From positions 186,001 through 250,000 of the forward strand of contig LBYD01000001.1 in NCBI GenBank assembly GCA_000995965.1: DNA of 64,000 nt, read 5' to 3'. The notes below the pieces were generated by a model. That model was not told the origin of the DNA. It worked only from the letters and a program-made list of their open reading frames with translations, and did not search any database. Positions 17,064-24,688 of the stretch are shown here, in pieces. Origin of the DNA: Candidatus Moranbacteria bacterium GW2011_GWC2_40_12. Lineage in GTDB: Bacteria > Patescibacteria > Paceibacteria > Moranbacterales > UBA11712. A program made the position numbers and the translations under genes. The number at the start of each line of letters is the position of its first letter. The first letter of the stretch is position 1.

Positions 17064-18491
17064 TCATGTTCTCATGCGCCTTCTCATGGCCATATGTTTC
17101 TTCTGAAGAACAGCCAGGAGCCTGCTTTCGTTGATTTTGGCATGCCGGCGGCTTTTCACGACAAATTCGCCATTTATCATGAGATCTCTCACGGCTCGTC
17201 CGCCATGAGTGATCAGATTTCCAAGCAGTGTCATTGGATTCTTCTGGTCGAAGGGGATAAAACCGCGATCTTTGAGTTTCCAAAACGCAAGGTCTGCTTT
17301 CATTCCCGGCAAGATTTTTCCCCGGTCGGGCATATTGATTGTCCGTGCGGCATTGGTTGTCATCATCTTGAAGAGCGACCCGAATTTCACTGTCCGGGAG
17401 TAGAGATGCGTTATTCTGGTTTGGTAGGCTTCTGAAAGCAAATCCAGACGGCTTTTCGAGACCACGCCGTCCGTTCCGAGAGAAACATATGAATTTCCGG
17501 CGGCATCGACGAATTTCCAGAGGGGGAAAGTGCCGCTTTTGTGAATCGCATTTGATGTCGGGAGATGAACAATGCCAACTTTGCTTTTCACAAGCCTTTT
17601 TATTTCGCTGTCGGTCACATATATTGAGTGTGAAGCAACGGTCTTATGCGTGAGAAGGCCGCAGGATCCCAACATTTCGACTTCTCTCTTCCCGTGCAGA
17701 GATAAGCACTTTTTGGCCACCTTTTCGCTCTCGGCCATATGGCAGGTAAAAAGCAGGTTGTGCTCTGTTTGCAATCTTTTGATTTCTTTGAGAATCTTGG
17801 AATTTGCGCGATGGACGTAGTGAAGGGCGATGGCAAGTTGTGACTGGGCCGGCGCCTCCTGTTTTTTCAATATATCGCGGATAAGCGCGGGAGAATTTTC
17901 TGGGTGGGTGTTTGAGGCCACGCTGATCGCGTTGATCATATTGTGTTTTGTCGCTTGCGCGGCCATTTCAATGGGCCAATAAACCGCAAAATGGCTGAGG
18001 GTCGTCGTGATGCCGGCTTTTTGCTGTTCGGTGATGTCCCCAATCGCCGAAAAAGTATAGTCTTCGTCCGTCATTGACCGTTCCCATTTGGGCATTGCGG
18101 CGATAGTTTCGTCAATCGATTCACCTTCGTCGAGCATCATAGCCGAACGCATCAGATACATCGGCGGATGGGCATGGGCATTGATGAGCCCCGGCGTGAC
18201 CACGATTCCTCCCCGCATTCCGGCTTCATAAACTAGGTTGTAGCTGCTTGGAACCGCTTTTTTTGCGGGAATAACTTCTTGAATAATTCCTTTTGAAATA
18301 ATAATCGAGTGATTTTGCAGGCATTGCAGTTTTTCCGTCTCGTCGCAGGTGAAAAGAAAAGGAATGTTGTGGATCAAAATATCCTTTTGTTTTTTTCCTC
18401 CGTTGGCTTTGTGCCGCGTGTGCTGGATGTCATCCTGGAAAGGAATGGCATAAAGGGATTTTTTTATTTTTGAGATAATTTTCTTGTGCAT
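17064..18491 (-). CDS. Amidohydrolase of the TrzA/SsnA (MTA/SAH deaminase) group
   Basis: A 475-residue metal-dependent hydrolase. The TIM-barrel metal ligands are visible: GLINAHAHPP (HxH), FTCHMAES, ASHSIYVT and the aspartate in SLGTDGVVSKS. A composite beta-sandwich is formed by the two ends, with PGMKADLAFWKLKD near the C-terminus. Related enzymes deaminate guanine, cytosine, 5-methylthioadenosine or S-adenosylhomocysteine. The exact substrate cannot be read. An extra N-terminal stretch of about 35 basic residues precedes the domain, and the C-terminus ends in a basic tail (KKHMAMRRRMRT). It is a single gene with no close operon partner. Confidence 0.85.
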   Translation of the reverse strand: MHKKIISKIKKSLYAIPFQDDIQHTRHKANGGKKQKDILIHNIPFLFTCDETEKLQCLQNHSIIISKGIIQEVIPAKKAVPSSYNLVYEAGMRGGIVVTPGLINAHAHPPMYLMRSAMMLDEGESIDETIAAMPKWERSMTDEDYTFSAIGDITEQQKAGITTTLSHFAVYWPIEMAAQATKHNMINAISVASNTHPENSPALIRDILKKQEAPAQSQLAIALHYVHRANSKILKEIKRLQTEHNLLFTCHMAESEKVAKKCLSLHGKREVEMLGSCGLLTHKTVASHSIYVTDSEIKRLVKSKVGIVHLPTSNAIHKSGTFPLWKFVDAAGNSYVSLGTDGVVSKSRLDLLSEAYQTRITHLYSRTVKFGSLFKMMTTNAARTINMPDRGKILPGMKADLAFWKLKDRGFIPFDQKNPMTLLGNLITHGGRAVRDLMINGEFVVKSRRHAKINESRLLAVLQKKHMAMRRRMRT

Positions 18492-18563
18492 TGAAAATAC
18501 TATAAATTTTTTCTTCTTATTTTCGTTTTATTCTTTTGGTATTCACCGAATTCGCGTTTATTA

Positions 18564-18599
18564 AAAATATAATAAAACCACCCCTCGAGGCGTTTTATT
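18564..18599 (-). terminator. Terminator after the PfkB-family kinase gene
   Basis: AATAAAAC at 18571-18578 pairs with GTTTTATT at 18592-18599, with a short inner CC/GG pairing. On the minus strand the stem runs into TTTTATTATATTTTTAAT. Confidence 0.6.
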
Positions 18600-18639
18600 C
18601 TTTTCGATATTTTATCACCAAACGAAAGTTAGCGCAAAG

Positions 18640-19518
18640 TTATTTTTCCAATCTTAATCTTTCCATGACATCATCCAGATTTCCATCAAAGGCCCCTTTT
18701 TGCTCCAAGGACATTGAGGCAACCATGGCGGCAAAACGGCCGCACTGTTCCGGATTATCAAAAATTTCGAGTGCGCGAATATAGGCAGCTAGATAAGTGT
18801 CGCCCGCACCAGTTGCATCAATAATTTTCTTTGGCGGAAAAGCCGGAATTTTATAGTAATCTTTGCCTATGAATAAATGGGAGCCTTTCGAAGCTTCAGT
18901 GATTGCAGCATTTTTCAAACCATGACCGATAAGACATTTTCCCGCTTCTTTCACTGTATTTTTTCCAGAAACAAACATTGCCTCGCTATTATCCAAATAC
19001 AGAAAATTTATATAAGGCAAAACTTTTATCAGGTTCTCCGGATTCTTGTATATTTTTTTCCCGTCCTCAAGATAAGCGAAAGCGCCAAAATTTCCGTATA
19101 CCAGATTCTTATGTTTCAATTTCTCATAAAATTCAAAAGGAATATGATGAGAAAGAAGAGGCCCGAAAATAATATAATCAAATTTTTCGAGCTTCGCTAG
19201 CAATTCATCCGTTGGCTGAATGGCGTTATTATAATCAAATAATGTGTGGGTTCTGACATCGGGATTATCACTCGAATATCCCAAATTCCCGTGCAGAGTT
19301 TTTTCGGCAAAAAAATGGTGAATGCTTATTCCTTTCAAATTTTCTTCAACCCAATCCCGATCTTCTTTTCCATAATTCGCGTATGCGTCAACTTCTTCCA
19401 CGCCCAAATTTTTCAAAGCCGTGCAAATGTAATATACCGGGCTTCCGATATGGACGAATTCTCTGTCGTCAATCGTGATATAATCCTTGGCAATTGGCCC
19501 GAGAACAGCAACTTTCAT
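18640..19518 (-). CDS. PfkB-family sugar/nucleoside kinase
   Basis: A ribokinase-fold kinase of 292 residues from the ATG at 19518; a TTG at 19539 would overlap the upstream gene and has no support. The C-terminal signature DATGAGDTYLAAYIRA contains the catalytic aspartate and anion hole. The N-terminal glycine-rich part (GSPVYYICTALKNLG) and the loop DYNNAIQPTDELL are family-like but divergent. The phosphoryl acceptor is unknown. It starts four bases after the stop of the histidine-phosphatase-like gene, so the two are co-transcribed. Confidence 0.85.
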   Translation of the reverse strand: MKVAVLGPIAKDYITIDDREFVHIGSPVYYICTALKNLGVEEVDAYANYGKEDRDWVEENLKGISIHHFFAEKTLHGNLGYSSDNPDVRTHTLFDYNNAIQPTDELLAKLEKFDYIIFGPLLSHHIPFEFYEKLKHKNLVYGNFGAFAYLEDGKKIYKNPENLIKVLPYINFLYLDNSEAMFVSGKNTVKEAGKCLIGHGLKNAAITEASKGSHLFIGKDYYKIPAFPPKKIIDATGAGDTYLAAYIRALEIFDNPEQCGRFAAMVASMSLEQKGAFDGNLDDVMERLRLEK

Positions 19519-19522
19519 AGGT

Positions 19523-20587
19523 TTATTCGCCGATTTCAATATTTCTCTTTTTTAGCATTTTCTTATAATTTTCTCTTGCCTCGTCCCGAGAAGACGCGGT
19601 GTTCCCTCGCTCAAATCCGCGCGATATCTTCATTTTCTTGGTTCTGCCCTTGGCAGTGACTAGCATATTATCTTCTGGTTCACTTCCCTCGGGCTCAAAA
19701 CTAATATTCTCGCAAAAGCGCATATGCTCGCCGAAATTCTCATTAAGGAAATGCAAAAATGAATTTTCGTGGCTAAATCCCAAAACTCGCACGTTCTTTT
19801 TTGGTTTTTGTTCTCGCATTTTCTTTTCCGCAAATTTTACCAGTCGCGCCATATTGAAAAATTTCGACTTATAAACCTGTTCAGCTGACAAAACATCTAG
19901 AAAAATTCCTGCTTTCTCAAGTTTTTCGGCAAATTTGGCATAATTTTTCCCCCAAGTATCTTCAATGCCGCCTTCTTCCATTATTTTCCTGGCTCTCATC
20001 CACATTCCTCTTGTCTCCTTTGAAACCGCGTCAGGGTTAACAATTCCTTCTTTCAGATAATCTTTTTGGGCGAAGACAAATTCCCTCAACATATTTTCCA
20101 GGTGATCGAGCGTCAGGCAATCTATTTTTCTTATCCAGCCTTCTCCATGCTCTTCTGCGTGATTTTTATACTTCTGATCCCCTTCATTGCTTCTCGGCTT
20201 TATGATTTCGAATCCTCTTTCACGTGCTACGTCTAAGAAAATGCGAGCCGTTTCCGCGGCGCGCACCAAATCACTAGAAACAAAAAATAAAGTGTCAGTT
20301 TCCGGATTTAATTTGTCAAAATATTCTTCTGCTTTTGTTCTGGCCAATTCTAAACCCTCTGGCGGCAGGTCAGAATTAAACCATTGTTCAAAGGCATCAG
20401 GCGCTGCTTCAGGGCTATTCGAACGGACCAACCACTCGTTCAATTGATAAAAAGGCGGACCGCTGTGACGGAAGACATCCACCGAAATATGCTCTTTGCT
20501 TTCGAGACTTTCTTTTTTATTTTCGCTTCCTGGCTTTGATTCAGCGCATGTCTCGATTTCGCCGGGTTTTTCTAAAGATTTAATCAC
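19523..20587 (-). CDS. Histidine-phosphatase (phosphoglycerate-mutase-like) superfamily protein
   Basis: A 354-residue protein starting with GTG at 20587. VDVFRHSGPPF supplies the RH motif that normally carries the phospho-accepting histidine, SSDLVRAAETARIF matches the 'SxLxRAxxTA' helix, and GFSHENSFLHFL fits the second catalytic histidine. The N-terminal 35 residues are polar and probably disordered, and the middle insert of about 120 residues is larger than in standard mutases. The reaction is unknown. It is upstream of the PfkB kinase in the same unit, hinting at sugar-phosphate metabolism. Confidence 0.75.
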   Translation of the reverse strand: MIKSLEKPGEIETCAESKPGSENKKESLESKEHISVDVFRHSGPPFYQLNEWLVRSNSPEAAPDAFEQWFNSDLPPEGLELARTKAEEYFDKLNPETDTLFFVSSDLVRAAETARIFLDVARERGFEIIKPRSNEGDQKYKNHAEEHGEGWIRKIDCLTLDHLENMLREFVFAQKDYLKEGIVNPDAVSKETRGMWMRARKIMEEGGIEDTWGKNYAKFAEKLEKAGIFLDVLSAEQVYKSKFFNMARLVKFAEKKMREQKPKKNVRVLGFSHENSFLHFLNENFGEHMRFCENISFEPEGSEPEDNMLVTAKGRTKKMKISRGFERGNTASSRDEARENYKKMLKKRNIEIGE

Positions 20588-20614
20588 TTTGCATGATTAA
20601 GTAAATTTTCATTG

Positions 20615-20643
20615 TGGGCAGGGAGGGATTTTCACCCCGCACC
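20615..20643 (-). pseudogene. Possible outer tRNA 3' end relic
   Basis: Minus strand GTGCGGGGTGAAAATCCC then TCCCTGCCCA looks like a degenerate T-arm followed by an acceptor strand. CCTGCCC (20622-20616) is exactly complementary to GGGCAGG, the first seven bases of the 5' tRNA-half at 21151-21185. The T-loop TGAAAAT lacks the usual TTC, so this is weak on its own. Confidence 0.35.
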
Positions 20644-20650
20644 AATCTTT

Positions 20651-20698
20651 TGGGTGGAGAGGGATTCGAACCCCCATAGTCCGAAGACGCCAGATTTA
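20651..20698 (-). pseudogene. 3' half of a tRNA-Tyr-like gene
   Basis: Minus strand TAAATCTGGCGTCTTCGGACT is almost identical to the same stretch of the intact tRNA-Tyr, then follow a normal T-arm (GGGGGTTCGAATCCCTC) and acceptor strand TCCACCCA. No matching 5' half lies upstream: the bases before TAAATCTGG do not form a tyrosine anticodon stem, and there is no GGGTGGA. I read it as a duplicated or displaced tRNA half. Confidence 0.6.
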
Positions 20699-20751
20699 TG
20701 CCGACAAGGGCAGTATCTCGCCCGTGGCGATGGCAATCTGAATTAATTTTG

Positions 20752-20833
20752 TGGGTGCGGCAGGACTCGAACCTGCGAAGTCCGGAGACGCCAGATTTAC
20801 AGTCTGGAGCAATTGCCGCTATGCGACGCACCC
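20752..20833 (-). tRNA. tRNA-Tyr (GTA)
   Basis: An 82-base class II tRNA. Acceptor GGGTGCG pairs with CGCACCC, the D-arm is GCATAGCGGCAATTGC, the anticodon arm CCAGA-CTGTAAA-TCTGG gives anticodon GTA, a long variable arm CGTCTCCGGACT follows, and the T-arm is CAGGTTCGAGTCCTG. CCA is not encoded (CAC follows the discriminator A). Its 5' half is overlapped by the 3' end of the GIY-YIG reading frame. Confidence 0.95.
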
Positions 20834-21075
20834 GTTTTGATCAATCTTTTAAAGGCCTCACCGCCTTTATATGACTTTATCTTCAATTCCCTTCTATAAG
20901 CAATATTCTTCGTATTAAATATTTCTGAGTAAATAACTTTCCAGGGACGGGCATTTTTAGTTGATTTTACCAATCCCCGATTATGTTTGTTTAATCTATT
21001 TTTTAGATCTTTCGTATGACCAATATAATATTTACTGGGTTTTGGCAAAGATTCTAAAATATAAACTTCAAACAT
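20797..21075 (-). CDS. GIY-YIG nuclease-domain protein
   Basis: A 92-residue single-domain GIY-YIG protein of the UvrC-N/small-endonuclease type. VYILESLPKPSKYYIGHTKDLKNRLNKH contains the Y-I-L, Y-I-G and catalytic Arg motifs, followed by WKVIYSEIF and a glutamate in RRELKIKSYK. AAGGAGGT lies 9 bases before the ATG. The frame continues past the normal domain end (KRLIK) into the tRNA-Tyr gene and stops at the TAA of its anticodon loop, so the last 11 residues (GASHSGNCSRL) are tRNA sequence. Small stand-alone members of this family are common; homing nucleases of the same fold also exist. Its position between tRNA halves makes a mobile origin plausible. Confidence 0.85.
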   Translation of the reverse strand: MFEVYILESLPKPSKYYIGHTKDLKNRLNKHNRGLVKSTKNARPWKVIYSEIFNTKNIAYRRELKIKSYKGGEAFKRLIKTGASHSGNCSRL

Positions 21076-21098
21076 AGCAGTAAACCTCCTTATTTATG

Positions 21099-21150
21099 CC
21101 GCCTTTGGCGGCACCCCGCTTGCCCCGCTTTCAGCGGGGCTAGGCGGTGG
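21099..21150. repeat. G/C-rich hairpins between the tRNA half and the GIY-YIG gene
   Basis: GCCGCC-TTT-GGCGGC at about 21100-21114 and GCCCCGC-TTTCA-GCGGGGC at about 21122-21140 form strong stems. They separate the 5' tRNA half from the ribosome-binding site of the GIY-YIG gene. Confidence 0.7.
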
Positions 21151-21185
21151 CAGTCTGGTACAATTGGCCGCTCTGTCACCTGCCC
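21151..21185 (-). pseudogene. 5' half of a tRNA-Tyr-like gene
   Basis: Minus strand GGGCAGGTGACAGAGCGGCC followed by AATTGTACCAGACTG looks like an acceptor strand, a D-arm close to that of tRNA-Tyr, and the 5' anticodon stem CCAGA with CTG of the loop. After CTG the tRNA reading stops and G/C-rich hairpins begin. The break is at the same place where the 3' half at 20651-20698 starts. Confidence 0.55.
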
Positions 21186-21283
21186 ATATTCAATTTTGAG
21201 CCGCCCGTCGGATTTTCACCCCGCTGCTCGCGAGAGGCGGGGCTGGCCCACAACCTGTTGGGACTCTGCTATTGGGCTCGTTG

Positions 21284-21356
21284 AGCCAGCGGAGGGAGTC
21301 GAACCCACGACCCACTGTTTACAAAACAGTCGCTCTGGCCACTGAGCTACGCTGGC
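21284..21356 (-). tRNA. tRNA-Thr (TGT)
   Basis: A 73-base class I tRNA: acceptor GCCAGCG/CGCTGGC, D-arm GCTCAGTGGCCAGAGC, anticodon arm ACTGT-TTTGTAA-ACAGT with anticodon TGT, variable loop, and T-arm CGTGGGTTCGACTCCCTC. All stems pair. The 98 bases downstream to the 5' tRNA half are G/C-rich and contain another GCGGGGTGAAAATC copy but no complete tRNA. Confidence 0.95.
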
Positions 21357-21368
21357 ATATTTTTTATT

Positions 21369-22079
21369 TTAGCTTCCCAGCCTCATTTTCATTTCAATTT
21401 CCCGCAAGCTGCTTTTGGCCTTGAGATCCCGCGGGCGAAGCTTCAAAACCATTTTGAAAGAATCTTTCGCGTCTTTTATATTTCCGATGGAAAGATAATA
21501 ATCTCCGAGCTCTCGGTAGGCTTCGTTGTCTTTTGGATTTTCAGCTATGCGATGGATAAGTGCTTCTTCTCTTGCTTTATCTTCGGTTGCCAGTTCCGGC
21601 ATAATCCTTTGCGGTGCCGGCTCTTCCTTTTTTTTCACAATTATTTCTTTATTGAAAAAACCCGCTTTTTTTAATATGCTGCGATTCTCTTGTGTTTTTT
21701 TCTCTATCATCACATCGAAATTATGACCAACATTTTCGCTTTCAAAATACAACTTCTCATCGCTTCTTTTATTGGATGAGTCCGATGATTTTTTCCCCAG
21801 TCTTTTTTCTTTCATTCTATTGAGAACGTTTGACACAGATCCCTCTGATTTTTTTATTCCGATTTTAGCCAGAAACATCACTCTCTCAAGGAATCTCAAA
21901 ATTGAAGTCCAGATTTTTTTCCATGTTTCCCCCTTTTTTTCATTTTCAGGCAATTTTTCAGTGCGGGAAACGAAAATTTCTCCTCTTTTTTTCAAAAAAG
22001 CTGTTTTTTTTCCAAGCAGGACAACCAAAAAAATCAAAGCGGAAACAAAAATTATCGGTGGCACATAAATCCAAAGCAT
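21369..22079 (-). CDS. Membrane-anchored TPR protein
   Basis: A 236-residue protein with one N-terminal transmembrane helix (about 3-23), a long basic and charged linker (about 25-165), and C-terminal TPR-like helices (DNEAYRELGDYYLSIGNIKDAKDSFKMVLKLRPRDLKAKSSL at about 183-225). It probably exposes the TPR part to the cytoplasm or outside as an assembly platform; the orientation is not clear. It follows ricT by one base, so the tsf-ricT-TPR genes form one unit. Specific function unknown. Confidence 0.75.
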   Translation of the reverse strand: MLWIYVPPIIFVSALIFLVVLLGKKTAFLKKRGEIFVSRTEKLPENEKKGETWKKIWTSILRFLERVMFLAKIGIKKSEGSVSNVLNRMKEKRLGKKSSDSSNKRSDEKLYFESENVGHNFDVMIEKKTQENRSILKKAGFFNKEIIVKKKEEPAPQRIMPELATEDKAREEALIHRIAENPKDNEAYRELGDYYLSIGNIKDAKDSFKMVLKLRPRDLKAKSSLREIEMKMRLGS

Positions 22080-22080
22080 A

Positions 22081-22875
22081 TTATTCTAGTTCATTTTTAT
22101 CGACAAAAATTAATGATTTGTCTTCCAGCTCAATCTCTATTTTTCCACTCATTAGGTTCACTTCCTTGACAATAGCTTGTTTTCCTTTATATTTCACTTT
22201 TTCTCCGAATTTAGGCAATTGCTCTGCCATCTTTCGGTATTGCTCCTCTTCAAAGGCCAGGCAGCACATCAGCCTTCCGCAAACACCTGATATTCTTTCT
22301 GAACCGCGATGGGCAATTTGCTGTACTTTCGCCATTTCCGAGGTTATGCTGGGCAGGTTGCTCTTAAATCTAACACAGCAAAGCTCGCGACCGCAAATTC
22401 CGAATCCCCCGCTCTGACGGCTTTCATCCCGAGCTCCAATCTGATGCAGTCTGATCGACCTCTGCATTTTTTTCGATAATTTTTTGACAAGATCACGGAA
22501 ATCAACCCGTCCGTCAGATGTAAAAGCAAAAGTGATTCCACCCCCGTCAAAAGAATAATTCGCATCTACGATTTTCATCGGGAGTCCCGATTTCTTCACT
22601 TCGCTCTGGCATATTTTGAGGGCTTCTTTTCCTTTTTTCCGAAAATCACGAATATTTTTTAAGTCAATCAACGTTGCCTTTCTAACATACTTGGCGGCTT
22701 CTTCGATCTTGTCCGATTTTTCACTTTCGGAATCCGGAGCCCTCCCCTCAACAATTGCCTGTGATATTCCGCTTTCAACCTCGATCACTATTACATCTCC
22801 TCTTTCGAGAGACTGATCTGTTTGGACCACAAAAGGGTTGCTCCAGCGGTTCGTTTTAACGAAAAACTTTTTCAT
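22081..22875 (-). CDS. ricT: PSP1/RicT (YaaT) family protein
   Basis: A 264-residue PSP1-domain protein. I start at the ATG at 22875; the longer frame overlaps tsf. The cysteine clusters GICGRELCCVRF and GVCGRLMCCLAFE are the family hallmark. In Bacillus subtilis YaaT/RicT works with RicA and RicF, binds Fe-S clusters and helps RNase Y mature mRNAs. RicA and RicF are not in the window, so the local role is inferred. It lies downstream of tsf and upstream of the TPR gene with almost no spacing. Confidence 0.88.
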   Translation of the reverse strand: MKKFFVKTNRWSNPFVVQTDQSLERGDVIVIEVESGISQAIVEGRAPDSESEKSDKIEEAAKYVRKATLIDLKNIRDFRKKGKEALKICQSEVKKSGLPMKIVDANYSFDGGGITFAFTSDGRVDFRDLVKKLSKKMQRSIRLHQIGARDESRQSGGFGICGRELCCVRFKSNLPSITSEMAKVQQIAHRGSERISGVCGRLMCCLAFEEEQYRKMAEQLPKFGEKVKYKGKQAIVKEVNLMSGKIEIELEDKSLIFVDKNELE

Positions 22876-22888
22876 TATACTAAACTGA

Positions 22889-23503
22889 TCAGATTTCAAA
22901 CCGGACAATTCTTTCGATTTTAATATTTTCTCCTATTTTTGAAATCTTTTCTTTGATTAAATCTTCCACAACGATGTCGGGGTTTTTTATAAACTTCTGG
23001 GAAAGCAGGCACTGCTCCGAAAAATGTTTTGCTGTTTTTCCCGAAATGATTTTTTCAATGACAGCAGCCGGCTTTTTTTCACCTGCAAGCTCATTTTTCG
23101 CCAATATTTCATATTCCTTTTTTTCTTGCGGAGAAACATCGTCAAGTGAAACGTATTTCGGATCCATTGCCGCCACATGCATGGCCAGATCATGAGCAAG
23201 TTCCTGAATTTCAGAATTTTTTGCCGCAAAATCTGTTTCGCAGCGAATTTCGATCAATGAGCCGATCTTTTTGTTGCTATGGATATAGGCGGAGACAAGG
23301 CCCTCCTTTGTTTCCCGCCCCGACTTTTTCTGGGCTTTTTCTTTACCTATTTTTCTGAGATATTCCCGTGCCATTTCTATGTCTCCTTTCGAATTTTCAA
23401 GCGCATTCCGGCACTCCATAACACTCGCGCCTGTCAGTTCTCTGAGATTTTTCACTTTATCCGCTGAAATTTTGGGTGTCCCGTTTGAAATTTCTTTTTT
23501 CAT
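22889..23503 (-). CDS. tsf: Elongation factor Ts
   Basis: A 204-residue EF-Ts, short compared with about 280-295 in many bacteria but complete in its key parts: the N-terminal UBA-like NLRELTGASVMECRNALENSKGD, and the TDFAAKN motif that displaces Mg2+ from EF-Tu. It exchanges GDP for GTP on EF-Tu. It lies 11 bases downstream of rpsB, the usual rpsB-tsf order. Confidence 0.96.
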   Translation of the reverse strand: MKKEISNGTPKISADKVKNLRELTGASVMECRNALENSKGDIEMAREYLRKIGKEKAQKKSGRETKEGLVSAYIHSNKKIGSLIEIRCETDFAAKNSEIQELAHDLAMHVAAMDPKYVSLDDVSPQEKKEYEILAKNELAGEKKPAAVIEKIISGKTAKHFSEQCLLSQKFIKNPDIVVEDLIKEKISKIGENIKIERIVRFEI

Positions 23504-23514
23504 ACAATTTTTTC

Positions 23515-24402
23515 TTATTTAGGGCTATTTTCCCCCATGCCTGCCATTTCATCCGATTTCTTCAGGGGGTCATTTTTTCGATTGTTCTTATTTTTCAAAA
23601 CTGATTTTTCAGTTTTTGGAACGGTCTTGATTTCGTTTTTTGATTCCTTTATGGTCTTCGCGATTAAGCCGACAACAAACCTGAGCGAAGAAAGAGCATC
23701 ATCATTGGCTGGAATCAAATAGTCTATGGGATCGGGATCAGTATTGGTGTCTACGATGCCAATTACCGGTATTCTCATTTTTTTCGCCTCTTTCACTGCC
23801 AAGTCATTTTCTTTCGAGTCAGCGACAAAAATTGCCTGGGGGAGAGAATCCATTTTCTTTATTCCTCCCATCTTTTCGTTCATCCGGTCTATCTCTTTTT
23901 TGAATCGGAGACGCTCATATTTTGTATATTTTTGGAGGTCCCCTTTTTCCATCTTATCTTCCTGATCATTGAGATATTTGATTCTTTTTTTCACCTCCCG
24001 ATAATTCGTAAAAGTTCCTCCAAGCCACCGGTTGTTCACGAAAGGCATTCCCGCATATTGGGCGCATTCCTCAATGACATGCCTCGCTTGCGGTTTTGTT
24101 CCCACAAAGATAATCTTTCCTCCATTGGTCGCGACATGCCGCACGAACTCAAGAGCTTTTTCAAAAAGAACCAGCGTTTTTTCGAGGTCGATTATGTAGA
24201 TTTGGCCTTTTTCCGAAAAAATGTACGGTTTCATTTTCGGATTCCAGCGGGATTTTTTGTGTCCGAAATGGACACCGAATTTCAGCATCTGCTCGATAGA
24301 AAGCTTCAGCTCCTCATACTTAAAACCAGCCGCTATTGCCTGGCTGTTTTGAGGGGTAATCTCTTTTTGTGGCTCAGTTTGGGCCTGTTTGCTATTTTCC
24401 AT
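23515..24402 (-). CDS. rpsB: 30S ribosomal protein S2
   Basis: A 295-residue S2 from the ATG at 24402, chosen because AAAGGGA lies just upstream; a frame-consistent start at 24426 is less likely. Core motifs are GVHFGHKKSRWNPKMKPYIF, GGKIIFVGTKPQARHVIEECA, VNNRWLGGTFTNY and the C-terminal VDTNTDPDPIDYLIPANDDA. There are a polar N-terminal extension of about 30 residues and a basic C-terminal tail. It is expressed from a promoter at 24519-24547 behind a structured leader of about 110 bases. Confidence 0.96.
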   Translation of the reverse strand: MENSKQAQTEPQKEITPQNSQAIAAGFKYEELKLSIEQMLKFGVHFGHKKSRWNPKMKPYIFSEKGQIYIIDLEKTLVLFEKALEFVRHVATNGGKIIFVGTKPQARHVIEECAQYAGMPFVNNRWLGGTFTNYREVKKRIKYLNDQEDKMEKGDLQKYTKYERLRFKKEIDRMNEKMGGIKKMDSLPQAIFVADSKENDLAVKEAKKMRIPVIGIVDTNTDPDPIDYLIPANDDALSSLRFVVGLIAKTIKESKNEIKTVPKTEKSVLKNKNNRKNDPLKKSDEMAGMGENSPK

Positions 24403-24428
24403 TATTTCCCTTTTATTAGTTAGCACCT

Positions 24429-24499
24429 ACTTCCTTCTTTGTGACTCTTTAACCTATATTATTGCCTTATATAGGACAAGGAAGAATCGCTCCGGAAGT
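24429..24499 (-). promoter_or_regulatory. Structured rpsB leader (candidate autoregulatory RNA)
   Basis: On the minus strand ACTTCC (24499-24494) can pair with GGAAGT (24434-24429), closing a loop that holds CCTATAT/ATATAGG (24475-24469 with 24459-24453). It lies between the rpsB promoter and start codon. S2 leaders that bind the protein are known in other bacteria; the function here is inferred. Confidence 0.45.
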
Positions 24500-24518
24500 A
24501 TGAATTTTTACAGGTTTT

Positions 24519-24547
24519 AGTTTAGCATTTGACGAGAGACTTGTCAA
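24519..24547 (-). promoter_or_regulatory. rpsB-tsf promoter
   Basis: Minus strand TTGACA (24547-24542), 17-base spacer, TAAACT (24524-24519). Its -35 box occupies the same bases as the plus-strand -35 of rpmE. Confidence 0.75.
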
Positions 24548-24569
24548 TTTGAAAGAATAATGTTAGTAT
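24541..24569 (+). promoter_or_regulatory. rpmE promoter, sharing its -35 bases with the rpsB promoter
   Basis: TTGTCA (24541-24546), 17-base spacer ending in TGT, TAGTAT (24564-24569). The heptamer TTGTCAA reads as a -35 box on both strands. Confidence 0.65.
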
Positions 24570-24591
24570 TTCTAGGAGCTACGCAGCTTTT

Positions 24592-24682
24592 TCACGAATT
24601 ACGAATCTCTTACGAATATACCTATGCTTTGAATTCGTAATTCGTATATTCGTTGAGCGAAGCGTATTCGTAATTCGTAAAA
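24592..24682. repeat. ATTCGTAATTCGTA repeat cluster upstream of rpmE
   Basis: Direct and inverted copies of ACGAATTACGAA and TTCGTAATTCGTA, separated by TCTTACGAATATA and GTTGAGCGAAGCG. The same words recur at 33388-33460, 34303-34336 and 46484-46558. Confidence 0.7.
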
Positions 24683-24688
24683 CTAGTC

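Noticed and set aside
20580..20831. Open frame of 83 codons on the minus strand across the tRNA region
   Set aside because: It runs through tRNA-Tyr and a tRNA half; its residues are translated tRNA sequence and it has no ribosome-binding site.
20698..21151. Group I intron between the tRNA-Tyr-like halves
   Set aside because: The interval contains a full tRNA-Tyr and a nuclease gene, and no group I core elements (P3-P8, P7) are recognisable.
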